46,713 nucleotides of DNA from Bacteroides pyogenes DSM 20611 = JCM 6294 (GCF_000428105.1 NZ_ATZH01000036.1:1-46713), one strand, 5' to 3'; counted from the stretch's first letter, positions 26,318 through 34,127 are shown. Numbers and translations: made by a program. The notes: generated by a model from the letters alone, not told the origin.

Positions 26318-27094
26318 ATGAAAACAGCCATTATCGGTGCAGGAAACATGGGCGGCTCTATTGCCCGTGGCTTGGCAAACGGGAGTTTGATCACAGAATC
26401 AGATATCATCGTATCTAACCCCAGCGCAAACAAACTGGAACAGCTGAAAAAAGAATTCCCCGCTATTAAAACCACCCACAACAACGCGGAAGCGGCAGCA
26501 GGAGCGGACATTGTGATTGTAGCCGTGAAACCCGGCATTATGAAAGCAGTTGTCCGCGAATTGAAATTAAAAAGCAGGCAGATTCTTGTTTCCGTGGCGG
26601 CGGGCATCAGCTTCGAAGAGCTGGCACACTTTGGCATACTGCCGGAAATGCCGATGTACCGTGTGATTCCGAACACAGCCATCTGCGAACTGGAAAGCAT
26701 GACGCTTGTCTCCGCACGCAATACAAACAGCGAGCAGGACGAGTTTATCCTTAGCCTGTTCAGAGAGATGGGAATGGCTATGATAATACCCGAAGAGAAA
26801 ATGGGTGCCGCCACCGCCTTGGCCTCATGCGGTATAGCCTATGTACTGAAATATATACAAGCTTCGATGCAAGCCGGTATCGAGATGGGGCTTTCTCCTG
26901 AAAACGCGATGGCAATGATTGCCCAATCGGCTAAAGGAGCGGCTGCCTTGATCTTGAAGCACCAAAGTCATCCGAGCATAGAGATAGACAAAGTGACCAC
27001 TCCGGGCGGAATAACCATCAGAGGACTAAACGAACTGGAGCACAACGGATTTTCTTCGGCTGTAATCAAAGCCATGAAAGCAGCTCTCTCATAG
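26318..27094 (+). CDS. proC: Pyrroline-5-carboxylate reductase
   Basis: 258 aa, usual size. The N-terminal NAD(P)-binding motif is AIIGAGNMGGSIARGL. The C-terminal dimer domain carries ALASCGIAYVLKYIQA and the signature VTTPGGITIRGLNELE near the end (the P5CR pattern). It makes proline from pyrroline-5-carboxylate. It follows the arginine genes in order, but it has its own promoter and is separated from them by the 22-bp array. Confidence 0.96.
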   Translation: MKTAIIGAGNMGGSIARGLANGSLITESDIIVSNPSANKLEQLKKEFPAIKTTHNNAEAAAGADIVIVAVKPGIMKAVVRELKLKSRQILVSVAAGISFEELAHFGILPEMPMYRVIPNTAICELESMTLVSARNTNSEQDEFILSLFREMGMAMIIPEEKMGAATALASCGIAYVLKYIQASMQAGIEMGLSPENAMAMIAQSAKGAAALILKHQSHPSIEIDKVTTPGGITIRGLNELEHNGFSSAVIKAMKAALS

Positions 27095-27249
27095 CCTGAA
27101 AGAGCAGGCAGGCAAGAAGAAACCGCGGCAAGAGATAAAAACAAATTCATAACTTAATATCAAAACACAAAGGTAGTGAAGCGGATCCGGCGGATGGTTG
27201 GAAACATTCGCCCGCAGGTCGGTTGCGCTGCCTCTATTTTTACTGTATT

Positions 27250-27804
27250 ATGGACGATCAAATCAGACAAATAGCAGAACGCCTCCGCGGCTTGCGGGAT
27301 GTGCTGGAGCTGACTCCGGAAGACATCGCTCGTGACAGCGATATTTCTGTCGAAGAATATAAGCGGGCAGAAACAGGCGACTATGACATTTCCGTGAGCA
27401 TGCTGCAAAAAATAGCACGCACGTACAATATCGCCCTCGACGCGCTTATGTTCGGTGAAGAGCCGAAAATGAGTTCTTACTTTATCACTCGTGCAGGCAA
27501 AGGAACCAGTATCGAACGCAGCAAAGCTTATAAATACCAATCGCTGGCGGCAGGATTTATGAATCGCATTGCCGATCCGTTCATCGTCACCGTTGAGCCG
27601 AAACCGGAAAACGAACCCATCTTTTACAACAGCCACAACGGGCAGGAGTTCAACCTCGTGCTCGAAGGACGGATGCTTATCAGCATTGAAGGCAGAGACT
27701 TAATATTGAACCAAGGAGACAGCATATTCTTCAACTCCAAACTCCCACACGGCATGAAAGCGCTCGACGGCAAAACGGTGCGTTTTCTTGCAGTAATCAT
27801 GTAA
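27250..27804 (+). CDS. XRE-family regulator with cupin domain
   Basis: 184 aa. The ATG at 27250 is chosen over an in-frame upstream start because MDDQIRQIAERLRGLRDVL begins the XRE helix-turn-helix (with LTPEDIARDSDISVEEYKRAETG as the recognition region). Residues about 105-180 are a cupin_2 barrel (FNLVLEGRMLISIEGR, LNQGDSIFFNSKLPHGMKAL), where the ligand would bind. Such regulators often sense small molecules and control the adjacent gene. The acyl-CoA synthetase starts 7 bp downstream, so the ligand is probably related to its substrate (inference). Confidence 0.88.
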   Translation: MDDQIRQIAERLRGLRDVLELTPEDIARDSDISVEEYKRAETGDYDISVSMLQKIARTYNIALDALMFGEEPKMSSYFITRAGKGTSIERSKAYKYQSLAAGFMNRIADPFIVTVEPKPENEPIFYNSHNGQEFNLVLEGRMLISIEGRDLILNQGDSIFFNSKLPHGMKALDGKTVRFLAVIM

Positions 27805-27811
27805 AACAATT

Positions 27812-29467
27812 ATGATAGAAAGATTTTTAGCGCAAACCACTTTTACTTCACAAGAAGATTTCATCAAAAACTTAAAAATAAACGTTCCGGAGAACTTCAA
27901 CTTCGGTTACGATGTAGTAGATGCGTGGGCAGCCGAACAGCCCGACAAGAAAGCTTTGCTCTGGACAAACGATAAAGGGGATTTTCTTCAGTATTCGTTT
28001 GGCGACATGAAGCACTATACAGACCGGACGGCTTCGTACTTCCAAAGTCTCGGTATCGGGCGGGGCGATATGGTGATGCTTATTTTAAAACGCCGTTACG
28101 AATTCTGGTTCAGCATCATCGCCCTTCATAAACTGGGAGCGACGGTGATTCCCGCCACTCATCTGCTGACTAAAAAAGACATTGTATACCGATGCAACGC
28201 CGCCGATATCAAAATGATTGTAGCCGCCGGCGAAGAGGTCATTTTGCAGCACATTCAGGATGCCATGCCCGAGTGTCCGAGCGTAAAGCATCTGCTCAGC
28301 GTAGGTCCCGATGAAGCAGAGGGATTCAAAGACTTCCATCAAGGAGTGAGCAACGCCGCTCCTTTCGTACGCCCCGCACACGTGAATACGAACGATGATA
28401 TATCGCTTATGTATTTCACTTCGGGAACAACGGGCGAACCGAAGATGGTGGCCCACGATTTCACTTATCCGTTGGGACACATCGTCACCGGGAGTTTCTG
28501 GCACAACCTGAACGAAGACAGCCTTCACCTCACCATTGCCGATACCGGTTGGGGGAAAGCGGTATGGGGAAAGTTGTACGGACAATGGATAGCGGGGGCC
28601 AACGTCTTCGTGTACGACCATGAGAAATTTACGCCTGCCGACATTTTACAGAAAATACAGGATTTCCGGGTCACTTCACTCTGCGCCCCTCCCACCATCT
28701 TCCGCTTTCTTATCCACGAAGACCTTACCAAATATAATCTTTCTTCGCTCCGGTATTGCGCCATCGCAGGCGAGGCTCTGAATCCCGCCGTATTCGACAC
28801 CTTCAAGAAGCTGACGGGAATCAAGCTGATGGAAGGGTTCGGGCAGACAGAGACTACGCTGACCGTAGCAACCATGCCGTGGATGGAGCCTAAGCCGGGC
28901 AGCATGGGATTGCCCAATCCGCAATACGATGTAGACCTGATAGACCATGACGGCCGTTCTGTGGAAGCCGGAGAGCAAGGACAAATCGTTATCCGCACCG
29001 ATAAAGGCAAACCGCTCGGGCTCTTCAAAGAGTATTACCGGGATGCGGCACGTACGCGCGAAGCCTGGCACGACGGCATCTACTACACAGGGGATGTGGC
29101 ATGGAAAGACGAAGACGGTTATCTTTGGTTTGTAGGCCGTGCCGATGATGTAATTAAAAGTTCGGGCTACCGCATCGGGCCTTTCGAAGTAGAAAGCGCA
29201 TTGATGACTCATCCGGCGGTAGTGGAATGCGCCATTACGGGAGTGCCTGATGAAATCCGCGGGCAAGTGGTGAAGGCAACAGTGGTGCTTGCAAAAAAAT
29301 ATAAAGAGCAAGCGGGAGATGCTTTGATAAAAGAACTCCAAAACCATGTGAAGAGGGTGACAGCTCCTTACAAATATCCGCGCGTTATCGAATTTGTAGA
29401 AGAACTCCCCAAAACGATAAGCGGCAAAATCCGCCGGGTAGAGATCCGCCGGAACGATAAAAGATAA
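27812..29467 (+). CDS. AMP-dependent acyl-CoA synthetase
   Basis: 551 aa, complete ANL-superfamily adenylating enzyme. The P-loop-like motif is YFTSGTTGEPKMVAHD. GFGQTETT is the adenine-site motif, YYTGDVAWKDEDGYLWFVGRADDVIKSSGYRIGPFEVE is the hinge and A8 region, and KTISGKIRRVEIR contains the catalytic A10 Lys. The sequence resembles medium-chain acyl-CoA synthetases (ACSM type) more than acetyl-CoA synthetase. It activates a carboxylic acid to acyl-CoA; the exact acid is unknown. It is translationally close to the XRE-cupin regulator (7-bp gap). Confidence 0.92.
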   Translation: MIERFLAQTTFTSQEDFIKNLKINVPENFNFGYDVVDAWAAEQPDKKALLWTNDKGDFLQYSFGDMKHYTDRTASYFQSLGIGRGDMVMLILKRRYEFWFSIIALHKLGATVIPATHLLTKKDIVYRCNAADIKMIVAAGEEVILQHIQDAMPECPSVKHLLSVGPDEAEGFKDFHQGVSNAAPFVRPAHVNTNDDISLMYFTSGTTGEPKMVAHDFTYPLGHIVTGSFWHNLNEDSLHLTIADTGWGKAVWGKLYGQWIAGANVFVYDHEKFTPADILQKIQDFRVTSLCAPPTIFRFLIHEDLTKYNLSSLRYCAIAGEALNPAVFDTFKKLTGIKLMEGFGQTETTLTVATMPWMEPKPGSMGLPNPQYDVDLIDHDGRSVEAGEQGQIVIRTDKGKPLGLFKEYYRDAARTREAWHDGIYYTGDVAWKDEDGYLWFVGRADDVIKSSGYRIGPFEVESALMTHPAVVECAITGVPDEIRGQVVKATVVLAKKYKEQAGDALIKELQNHVKRVTAPYKYPRVIEFVEELPKTISGKIRRVEIRRNDKR

Positions 29468-29475
29468 CCAAAGTA

Positions 29476-29563
29476 TGTCGTCTCCCTACATATTGAACGT
29501 GGAATTACACAGAAGGCAAATTCGAATCGTGTAACTCTGCGTTCAATAAAATGTCGCCCTACA
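29476..29563. other. Nested inverted repeat flanked by short direct repeats
   Basis: ATTGAACG (29492-29499) pairs with CGTTCAAT (29540-29547), enclosing TTACAC (29505-29510) and GTGTAA (29529-29534). A TGTCG...CCCTACA motif occurs on both sides (29476-29490 and 29552-29563). There is no T-run of a standard terminator. It follows the synthetase stop by 9 bp at the closest point, so a 3' RNA structure or a decayed small element are both possible. Confidence 0.5.
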
Positions 29564-29769
29564 AACCGTGTAGCTTCACATAAAAATATTTATCTGCTTT
29601 TCTTTACATACACTCTTCAGGCTATTCTATCGCCTACCGCAGCACAAAGGATATATTTCCATACATTCATACCCTATCCGCTAAATATTTCTTCTTACAT
29701 AAAACTTCCTCACAGCAAACCAATAACATCTTTTAATAAATAGATATATTTTTTCTTGTTTTTTCCTCT
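29564..29769. other. AT-rich intergenic DNA
   Basis: No gene, RNA or terminator is recognised between the inverted repeat and the promoter of the next small gene. Confidence 0.4.
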
Positions 29770-29777
29770 TATTTTTG
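29770..29777 (+). promoter_or_regulatory. -7 box of the first DUF2007-like gene
   Basis: TATTTTTG fits the consensus, 36 bp before the ATG at 29814. Confidence 0.5.
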
Positions 29778-29813
29778 CGGCCTGTTTTTCAAACTCTACA
29801 AACAATAAACATT

Positions 29814-30011
29814 ATGATAAAAAATAGACAAAGCTCTCAAGTAAGAGTATTCTCCGGAACTCCATGGGAAGTAGCCCATGTGAAAAGTCTTTTAAATCAA
29901 GCCTATATTCAAGCCTTTACAAAAGAAGATGGCTTAAATGGCATTCAGATTACAGTACCATACGAAGATTATAGCGCTGCCATACGCATTATCAATGAAA
30001 AGACCGCATAA
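29814..30011 (+). CDS. DUF2007-like putative signal transducing protein
   Basis: 65 aa from the ATG at 29814; a longer frame upstream overlaps the promoter. The fold is a small ferredoxin-like alpha-beta unit: VRVFSGTPWEVAHVKSLL at the start, then a turn and YEDYSAAIRIINEK at the end. It aligns in layout with the gene product at 43673-43906 (VFNGSLWEAEVIKGLL ... DQYETANKIIES), so the window holds two paralogues. The family is annotated as a putative signal-transducing protein, but no mechanism is established. Confidence 0.75.
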   Translation: MIKNRQSSQVRVFSGTPWEVAHVKSLLNQAYIQAFTKEDGLNGIQITVPYEDYSAAIRIINEKTA

Positions 30012-30033
30012 ATCTGTGGTCTGCACAGTTTCT

Positions 30034-30069
30034 AAATTGAGGAATTTCTGGGTAGTAATTCCTCAATTT
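30034..30069 (+). terminator. Perfect 13-bp hairpin terminator
   Basis: AAATTGAGGAATT (30034-30046) pairs perfectly with AATTCCTCAATTT (30057-30069). Only a short T-run follows, but the position 23 bp after the DUF2007-like stop supports termination. Confidence 0.7.
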
Positions 30070-30076
30070 GTGTAAT
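30060..30076 (+). other. Placeholder overlap note: see sigma-54 site at 30160
   Basis: This span is the right arm of the hairpin and the following bases. It holds no separate feature; the sigma-54-type promoter itself is at 30160-30176. Confidence 0.05.
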
Positions 30077-30159
30077 ACATCCACACTTCTCTACAAAAAC
30101 GCTTCTTATCTCCATCACACACTCTACTGATTATCTGCATATTAATAAAAAAGATAGTT

Positions 30160-30176
30160 TTGGCACGGCTCTTGCC
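30160..30176 (+). promoter_or_regulatory. Sigma-54 (RpoN) -24/-12 promoter
   Basis: TTGGCACG-GCTC-TTGCC matches the -24/-12 consensus YTGGCACG-N4-TTGCW at every position except the final W. The invariant GG is at 30162-30163 and the GC at 30174-30175. The predicted start is near 30187, giving a leader of about 47 nt before the ATG at 30234. No TAnnTTTG box competes nearby. An enhancer-binding activator would be needed; its site is not identifiable by eye. Confidence 0.75.
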
Positions 30177-30233
30177 TTTTAAACTGGCATGAGAACAAAC
30201 CCAATTTTATTCACACTTTAAAAAATTAGAATT

Positions 30234-30575
30234 ATGAAAAAGGTATTAGTAGCATTAGCGATGATTATGGGAATGGGAACTTCTGCCGTGTTTGCACAAG
30301 CACCTGTTGATAGTCCTTCTACAGAACAAACTTCACAAGTTCCTCAAGACGAATTCGTTAAAATGGATGTAAAAGATCTTCCGCAAACAGTAATTGAAGC
30401 TTTGGCCAGAAAGCGTGCGGGAGCAGGGATTAAAGAAGCATTTGTTGCAGAAAAAGAATCAGGTGCCATTTACAAAATCGTACTCATCGTAACAAAGAAA
30501 GAAGATAGAAGCACCATAGAAGAAACGGTTTTTATAAATGAAAAGGGAGAGTTCATCGAAGAGCAAAACGTTTGA
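30234..30575 (+). CDS. Small exported protein under sigma-54-type promoter
   Basis: 113 aa. A signal peptide MKKVLVALAMIMGMGTSA is cut near VFAQ. The mature part has a Pro/Ser/Thr/Gln-rich linker (APVDSPSTEQTSQVPQ) and then a compact domain: DLPQTVIEALARKRAGAGIKEA, IYKIVLIVTKKE and ETVFINEKGEFIEEQ. The helix followed by strands with Y-x-I and a final G-E-F resembles the small PepSY-like periplasmic domain seen in Bacteroidetes, but the match is weak. It is monocistronic between two terminators. Function unknown; the unusual promoter suggests induction by a specific signal. Confidence 0.8.
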   Translation: MKKVLVALAMIMGMGTSAVFAQAPVDSPSTEQTSQVPQDEFVKMDVKDLPQTVIEALARKRAGAGIKEAFVAEKESGAIYKIVLIVTKKEDRSTIEETVFINEKGEFIEEQNV

Positions 30576-30610
30576 TCTTAAAAAAAGGTAGAATTGTTTG
30601 TTTACTTGCT

Positions 30611-30646
30611 AGGGAGGGTATCCGAAAAGGGTACCCTCTATTTTTT
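30611..30646 (+). terminator. Terminator of the exported-protein gene
   Basis: GAGGGTA (30614-30620) pairs with TACCCTC (30632-30638), with an inner CC-GG continuation, followed by TATTTTTTCT. Confidence 0.85.
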
Positions 30647-30683
30647 CTAAAAGTAAATCGCTGTTAGCTACCCTTTGGCTACC

Positions 30684-30722
30684 TATAAAAAAGCCCTCAC
30701 TAAATCAATCATTTAGCGAGGG
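30684..30722 (-). terminator. Terminator of the tRNA operon
   Basis: CCCTC and CTAAAT (30694-30705) pair with ATTTAG and GAGGG (30711-30722), with one A-C mismatch. On the minus strand a six-T run follows the stem. Confidence 0.85.
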
Positions 30723-30727
30723 TAGTG

Positions 30728-30812
30728 TACTCGAAGCGGGACTTGAACCCGCACAGCCGCAATGGCCAAGGGATTTTAAGTCCCTCGTGTCTACCGATTC
30801 CACCATTCGAGC
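30728..30812 (-). tRNA. tRNA-Leu (anticodon TAA)
   Basis: 85 nt, with the long variable arm of a class-II tRNA. The acceptor stem is GCTCGAA pairing with TTCGAGT (one G-U) and discriminator A. The anticodon loop CTTAAAA gives TAA, which reads UUA/UUG. The T arm GCGGGTTCAAGTCCCGC is intact. CCA is not encoded. Confidence 0.96.
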
Positions 30813-30828
30813 ATCCTTTAAAAAAGAG

Positions 30829-30901
30829 AGCGGAAAACGAGACTCGAACTCGCGACCCTAACCTTGGCAAGGTTATGCTCTACCAACTGAGCTATTTCCG
30901 C
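30829..30901 (-). tRNA. tRNA-Gly (anticodon GCC)
   Basis: 73 nt. The acceptor stem GCGGAAA pairs with TTTCCGC, discriminator T. The anticodon loop TTGCCAA gives GCC, which reads GGC/GGU. The D arm AGCTCAGTTGGTAGAGC and T arm GCGAGTTCGAGTCTCGT are canonical. CCA is not encoded. It is upstream of tRNA-Leu with a 16-bp spacer, so both come from one transcript. Confidence 0.97.
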
Positions 30902-30916
30902 GCTTTTCAACGGATG

Positions 30917-30948
30917 CAAAGATACATCGTTTCCTCGTTTCTGCCAAA
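30917..30948 (-). promoter_or_regulatory. Promoter of the tRNA-Gly-Leu operon
   Basis: On the minus strand TTTG (30945-30948), a 20-bp spacer and TATCTTTG (30917-30924) match the Bacteroides consensus very well, 15 bp before the tRNA-Gly 5' end. Confidence 0.8.
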
Positions 30949-30961
30949 CTTTTTTAGATAA

Positions 30962-31312
30962 AGTTTACCGAAAACGAAGTTTACTATCCGGAAAAATTAG
31001 AAACAAATCCAACACACAAAGTCTCTTTTTCGGATATTCATCATTGCTTCCATAGTACAAAATGACTCCCAATGATTAAAGTGCGTCCGACAGTCATTGG
31101 GGATTTTCTTTATTCGCTTCTCTATGAGGCAATAAGAATCGGGAACGTTCAGTTTGCACTCCGGATAAAATGCGACCATAAATCGGCAGACGCAATTATC
31201 TTCATAGTTTTTAGGAGGAGTATCGGACAAACCTCATTGAAACTTTCGATCTCTGCCTGTATTACCAGGCGCAGGTTGTCCGGCGAAGTCGAAAATGCTC
31301 ATCAGAAAGTGG
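30962..31312. other. Intergenic DNA downstream of argH
   Basis: No firm gene. AATGACT/AGTCATT and CCCAATGA (31068-31075)/TCATTGGG (31094-31101) are two overlapping, mutually exclusive pairings around 31061-31101, followed on the plus strand by ATTTTCTTT. A 77-codon Cys-rich frame on the minus strand (30997-31230) resembles no family I know and is not called. Confidence 0.35.
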
Positions 31313-32653
31313 TTATTGATCCAACAAAGCCTTTTCCGCAGCCTCCATCTTATGAAAATGGAAGCCGTCCATGACTTGCTTCATCAATCTCTCGATTTCC
31401 TGATTACACAAATTGCCGATACTGCCTTCATGCGTATGACGAACTTGTTTGTCGTGACTGAAGAGATCGGCCTCGATGTCCAAACCAACTTTTTTATAAG
31501 CATCACGGAAAGGTATTCCCTCGCGAACCAAACGGTTGACCTCTTCTACACTAAAGATAAGCTGGTATTTATCATCGTCAAGAATATGTTCGTTTACTTT
31601 CATCTCACCCACAATAAAAGCAGTCATCTGCAAGCAATCTTTCAACTCCTGAAACGCAGGAAGAAAGACCTCTTTTATAATCTGCAGATCACGGAAATAG
31701 CCTGAAGGAAGATTGTTGGCAATCATCATGATCTGTTGCGGAAGAGATTGCAGCTTGTTGCATTTGGCACGAACCAGTTCGAACACATCGGGATTCTTTT
31801 TATGCGGCATAATACTCGACCCTGTAGTGCATTCATCGGGCAGACGCACGAAACCGAAGTTCTGGCTGTTAAACAAACAGGCGTCGTATGCCAATTTGGA
31901 AACTGTTCCGGCAATGGTAGCCAACGCGAACGCCACGTTACGTTCGGTTTTACCCCGACCCATCTGAGCATAAACCACATTGTAATTCATAGAATCGAAA
32001 CCGAGCAGCTCGGTGGTCATCGTTCTGTTCAGTGGAAAAGAAGAACCGTATCCCGCAGCAGACCCCAAAGGATTGCGGTTGCAGGTCTTAAAGGCAGCCT
32101 GCAGAAACTGCATATCGTCTACCAGACTCTCGGCATACGCGCCGAACCATAACCCGAAAGAAGAAGGCATTGCAATCTGCAGGTGTGTGTAACCGGGCAT
32201 GAGAATGTTTTTATACCGTTCGCTTTGGCGAATCAATACATGAAACAACCGCTCCACATCTTCAGCCACTTCTTTGATTTGCGCACGGGTAAAAAGTTTC
32301 AAATCCAGCAACACCTGATCATTGCGCGAGCGCCCGCTATGGATTTTCTTGCCGATATCACCCAAACGGCGAGTCAGCATCAGTTCTACCTGAGAATGCA
32401 CATCTTCTACTCCATCCTCGATCTGAAACTCCCCGCTCTCGGCAGAGGCATAGATAAGCTTCAGTTCGTCCAGCAATTGCCTTAATTCATTTTTCGACAA
32501 CAAGCCGATGCTCTCGAGCATCGTAATATGAGCCATCGAGCCTATTATATCGTGCTTGGCCAGATAAAGGTCCATTTCACGATCGTGTCCTACCGTAAAA
32601 CGCTCAATTTCCTCGTTCACCTGCACGGATTTTTCCCAAAGTTTCTGCGCCAT
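31313..32653 (-). CDS. argH: Argininosuccinate lyase
   Basis: 446 aa, slightly shorter than the usual ~460. The ATG at 32653 gives MAQKLWEKSVQVNEEIERFT. It cleaves argininosuccinate to arginine and fumarate, the last step of arginine synthesis. The fumarase/aspartase signature GSSIMPHKKNP is at residues 278-288, with the catalytic HSGRSRNDQV and GYTHLQIAMPSSFG regions earlier. It is separated from the main arginine cluster and instead follows an SRPBCC gene by 13 bp, so the two are cotranscribed. Confidence 0.96.
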   Translation of the reverse strand: MAQKLWEKSVQVNEEIERFTVGHDREMDLYLAKHDIIGSMAHITMLESIGLLSKNELRQLLDELKLIYASAESGEFQIEDGVEDVHSQVELMLTRRLGDIGKKIHSGRSRNDQVLLDLKLFTRAQIKEVAEDVERLFHVLIRQSERYKNILMPGYTHLQIAMPSSFGLWFGAYAESLVDDMQFLQAAFKTCNRNPLGSAAGYGSSFPLNRTMTTELLGFDSMNYNVVYAQMGRGKTERNVAFALATIAGTVSKLAYDACLFNSQNFGFVRLPDECTTGSSIMPHKKNPDVFELVRAKCNKLQSLPQQIMMIANNLPSGYFRDLQIIKEVFLPAFQELKDCLQMTAFIVGEMKVNEHILDDDKYQLIFSVEEVNRLVREGIPFRDAYKKVGLDIEADLFSHDKQVRHTHEGSIGNLCNQEIERLMKQVMDGFHFHKMEAAEKALLDQ

Positions 32654-32666
32654 CTCTCTTAAATGA

Positions 32667-33077
32667 TCAATATTGAACAACAGCCAGCATTTCGACCATT
32701 TTCTCAAGTCCGTCTTTCAACGGCTTTTGTACCATCGCTTTCATAAACGGATTGACTTCCATGCCGACAGTCAGTTTTATCTTACATTCCTCCGGAGCCG
32801 TCTCGACAATCTGTATCCACAGGTTAAAAGGCAACGGAGACTGAGTTGTCGCGAACTTGATACATTTACAAGGCTCACGCTCCACGATTTGGAGGGTCAA
32901 CGACCCAACGGGAGAAACACTGAAGCTCAAGGTGTCGGAATCGAAACTCAGACCTTGTATTTTATCTTGCGGCAAACGGTCTTTCACCGCTTCCAGATTC
33001 TTCAGATCGGACAACTTGGCATACACACGCTCTTGGCTGCAAGGTATTACCTTAACACTACTCTCAATTTTATTCAT
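32667..33077 (-). CDS. SRPBCC-fold protein upstream of argH
   Basis: 136 aa with the START/Bet v 1-like layout: an N-terminal strand (ESSVKVIPCSQERVYAKLSDLKNLE), a central antiparallel sheet (GLSFDSDTLSFSVSPVGSLTLQIVEREPCKCIKF), and a long C-terminal helix (MKAMVQKPLKDGLEKMVEML). Members bind hydrophobic ligands or act as cyclase-like proteins; this one is too general to name a ligand. It precedes argH by 13 bp. A link to arginine metabolism is suggested only by that coupling and by the dyad upstream. Confidence 0.8.
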   Translation of the reverse strand: MNKIESSVKVIPCSQERVYAKLSDLKNLEAVKDRLPQDKIQGLSFDSDTLSFSVSPVGSLTLQIVEREPCKCIKFATTQSPLPFNLWIQIVETAPEECKIKLTVGMEVNPFMKAMVQKPLKDGLEKMVEMLAVVQY

Positions 33078-33091
33078 ATATATGTATTTGT

Positions 33092-33120
33092 AATGAACGA
33101 ATGCATTCTTCTGTTCAATG
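33092..33120 (-). promoter_or_regulatory. Dyad upstream of SRPBCC-argH, possible ArgR site
   Basis: The perfect 10-bp palindrome GAATGCATTC (33099-33108) is flanked by AATGAAC (33092-33098) and GTTCAATG (33113-33120), a near-symmetric pair. It starts 15 bp upstream of the SRPBCC start codon. It shares GAATG and ATGCATT words with the argR upstream region. No TAnnTTTG box was found here, so the promoter itself is unresolved. Confidence 0.4.
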
Positions 33121-33162
33121 AAAGGTTGTGTAAATCTTGTATTTAATCGATGTCTTTTTTGA

Positions 33163-33204
33163 ATAAAAAAAGGACTGTCGGGATTACAATGCCCGAAAAG
33201 TCCT
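33163..33204 (-). terminator. Terminator of pyrE
   Basis: AGGACT-G-TCGGG (33171-33182) pairs with CCCGA-AA-AGTCCT (33192-33204). On the minus strand a seven-T run follows. Confidence 0.85.
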
Positions 33205-33234
33205 CTTCAAAAAAACATAATTAACCAAAAGTCC

Positions 33235-33873
33235 TTATTTTCCGGCATCCCAATGTGCGGGATCTTTACGCCATTCGTTTAAAGTTGGTATATCTTGCTC
33301 CTCAATATATTTCGTACGAAGAGCAACCTCCAACACCGCTTCATAATTAGTTAGTGTAACTAAAGGTACTTTAGCGTCTTTAAAAGCCTTTTCCGCCACC
33401 GGGAAACCATAAGTAAAAGCCGCAACCATACCTATAACGTCACAACCGTCTCGACGAATAGCTTCTACCGCTTTCAAACTGCTCCCACCGGTAGAAATCA
33501 AATCTTCCACAACCACTACTTTCATGCCGGGGCGGAGTTCTCCCTCAATCAGATTCTCCAGCCCATGATCTTTAGGCGTGGAACGAACATACACAAACGG
33601 CAAATTCAAAGCATCGGCAACCAAAGCTCCCTGAGGAATAGCTCCTGTGGCAACACCGGCGATAGCATCTACCTGACCGAACCTTTCCAAAATCAGCCGG
33701 GTAATTTCAATCTTCACAAAATTACGAAGAGAAGGGTAGGATAGAGTTTTACGATTGTCGCAGTAAAAAGGGGATTTCCATCCGGAAGCCCAAGTAAAGG
33801 GATTGGCCGGTTGAAGTTTTATCGCTTTAATTTTCAAAAGCTTTTCTGCAAATAATCTCTCTAAGTTTTTCAT
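33235..33873 (-). CDS. pyrE: Orotate phosphoribosyltransferase
   Basis: 212 aa, standard length. It attaches PRPP ribose-phosphate to orotate to form OMP in pyrimidine synthesis. The PRPP-binding motif VVVVEDLISTGGSS is at residues 119-132, and the catalytic loop segment RSTPKDHGLENLIEG precedes it. It has its own promoter and terminator, so it is monocistronic. Confidence 0.96.
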   Translation of the reverse strand: MKNLERLFAEKLLKIKAIKLQPANPFTWASGWKSPFYCDNRKTLSYPSLRNFVKIEITRLILERFGQVDAIAGVATGAIPQGALVADALNLPFVYVRSTPKDHGLENLIEGELRPGMKVVVVEDLISTGGSSLKAVEAIRRDGCDVIGMVAAFTYGFPVAEKAFKDAKVPLVTLTNYEAVLEVALRTKYIEEQDIPTLNEWRKDPAHWDAGK

Positions 33874-33905
33874 AAATAAACGAGCTAGCTATTAATCATT
33901 CGCTG

Positions 33906-33935
33906 CAAAATTACAGAAATAGAATGAGATTCAAA
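33906..33935 (-). promoter_or_regulatory. Promoter of pyrE
   Basis: On the minus strand TTTG (33932-33935), an 18-bp spacer and TAATTTTG (33906-33913) fit the consensus; the leader is about 25-30 nt. Confidence 0.65.
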
Positions 33936-34127
33936 AGAAAGCAGCTGTTTATTTTTCATTTTCTTGCAAATGCTGAAAAACCAGCTTCTTTTGAATGTCC
34001 GTTCGCCATAGGATTCAAAACGAAAAAAGTGTTGTAAAAAAGACTTATAAATATATACAAACAAGTAAAGAGACTCCTTTTCAGGAAACCTGCAAACAAG
34101 AGCCGGCAGATTCAAAAGCAGTATCTT

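Noticed and set aside
30060..30076. Sigma-54 site at this position
   Set aside because: Recounting places the promoter at 30160-30176; the entry at 30060 only marks hairpin sequence and should be ignored.
30997..31230. 77-codon Cys-rich minus-strand frame below argH
   Set aside because: Composition is unusual, no promoter box is placed for it, and it overlaps competing hairpins. Not enough to call a gene.
33885..34115. 76-codon minus-strand frame between recX and pyrE
   Set aside because: It overlaps the pyrE promoter and is rich in Phe/Ser without domain features.
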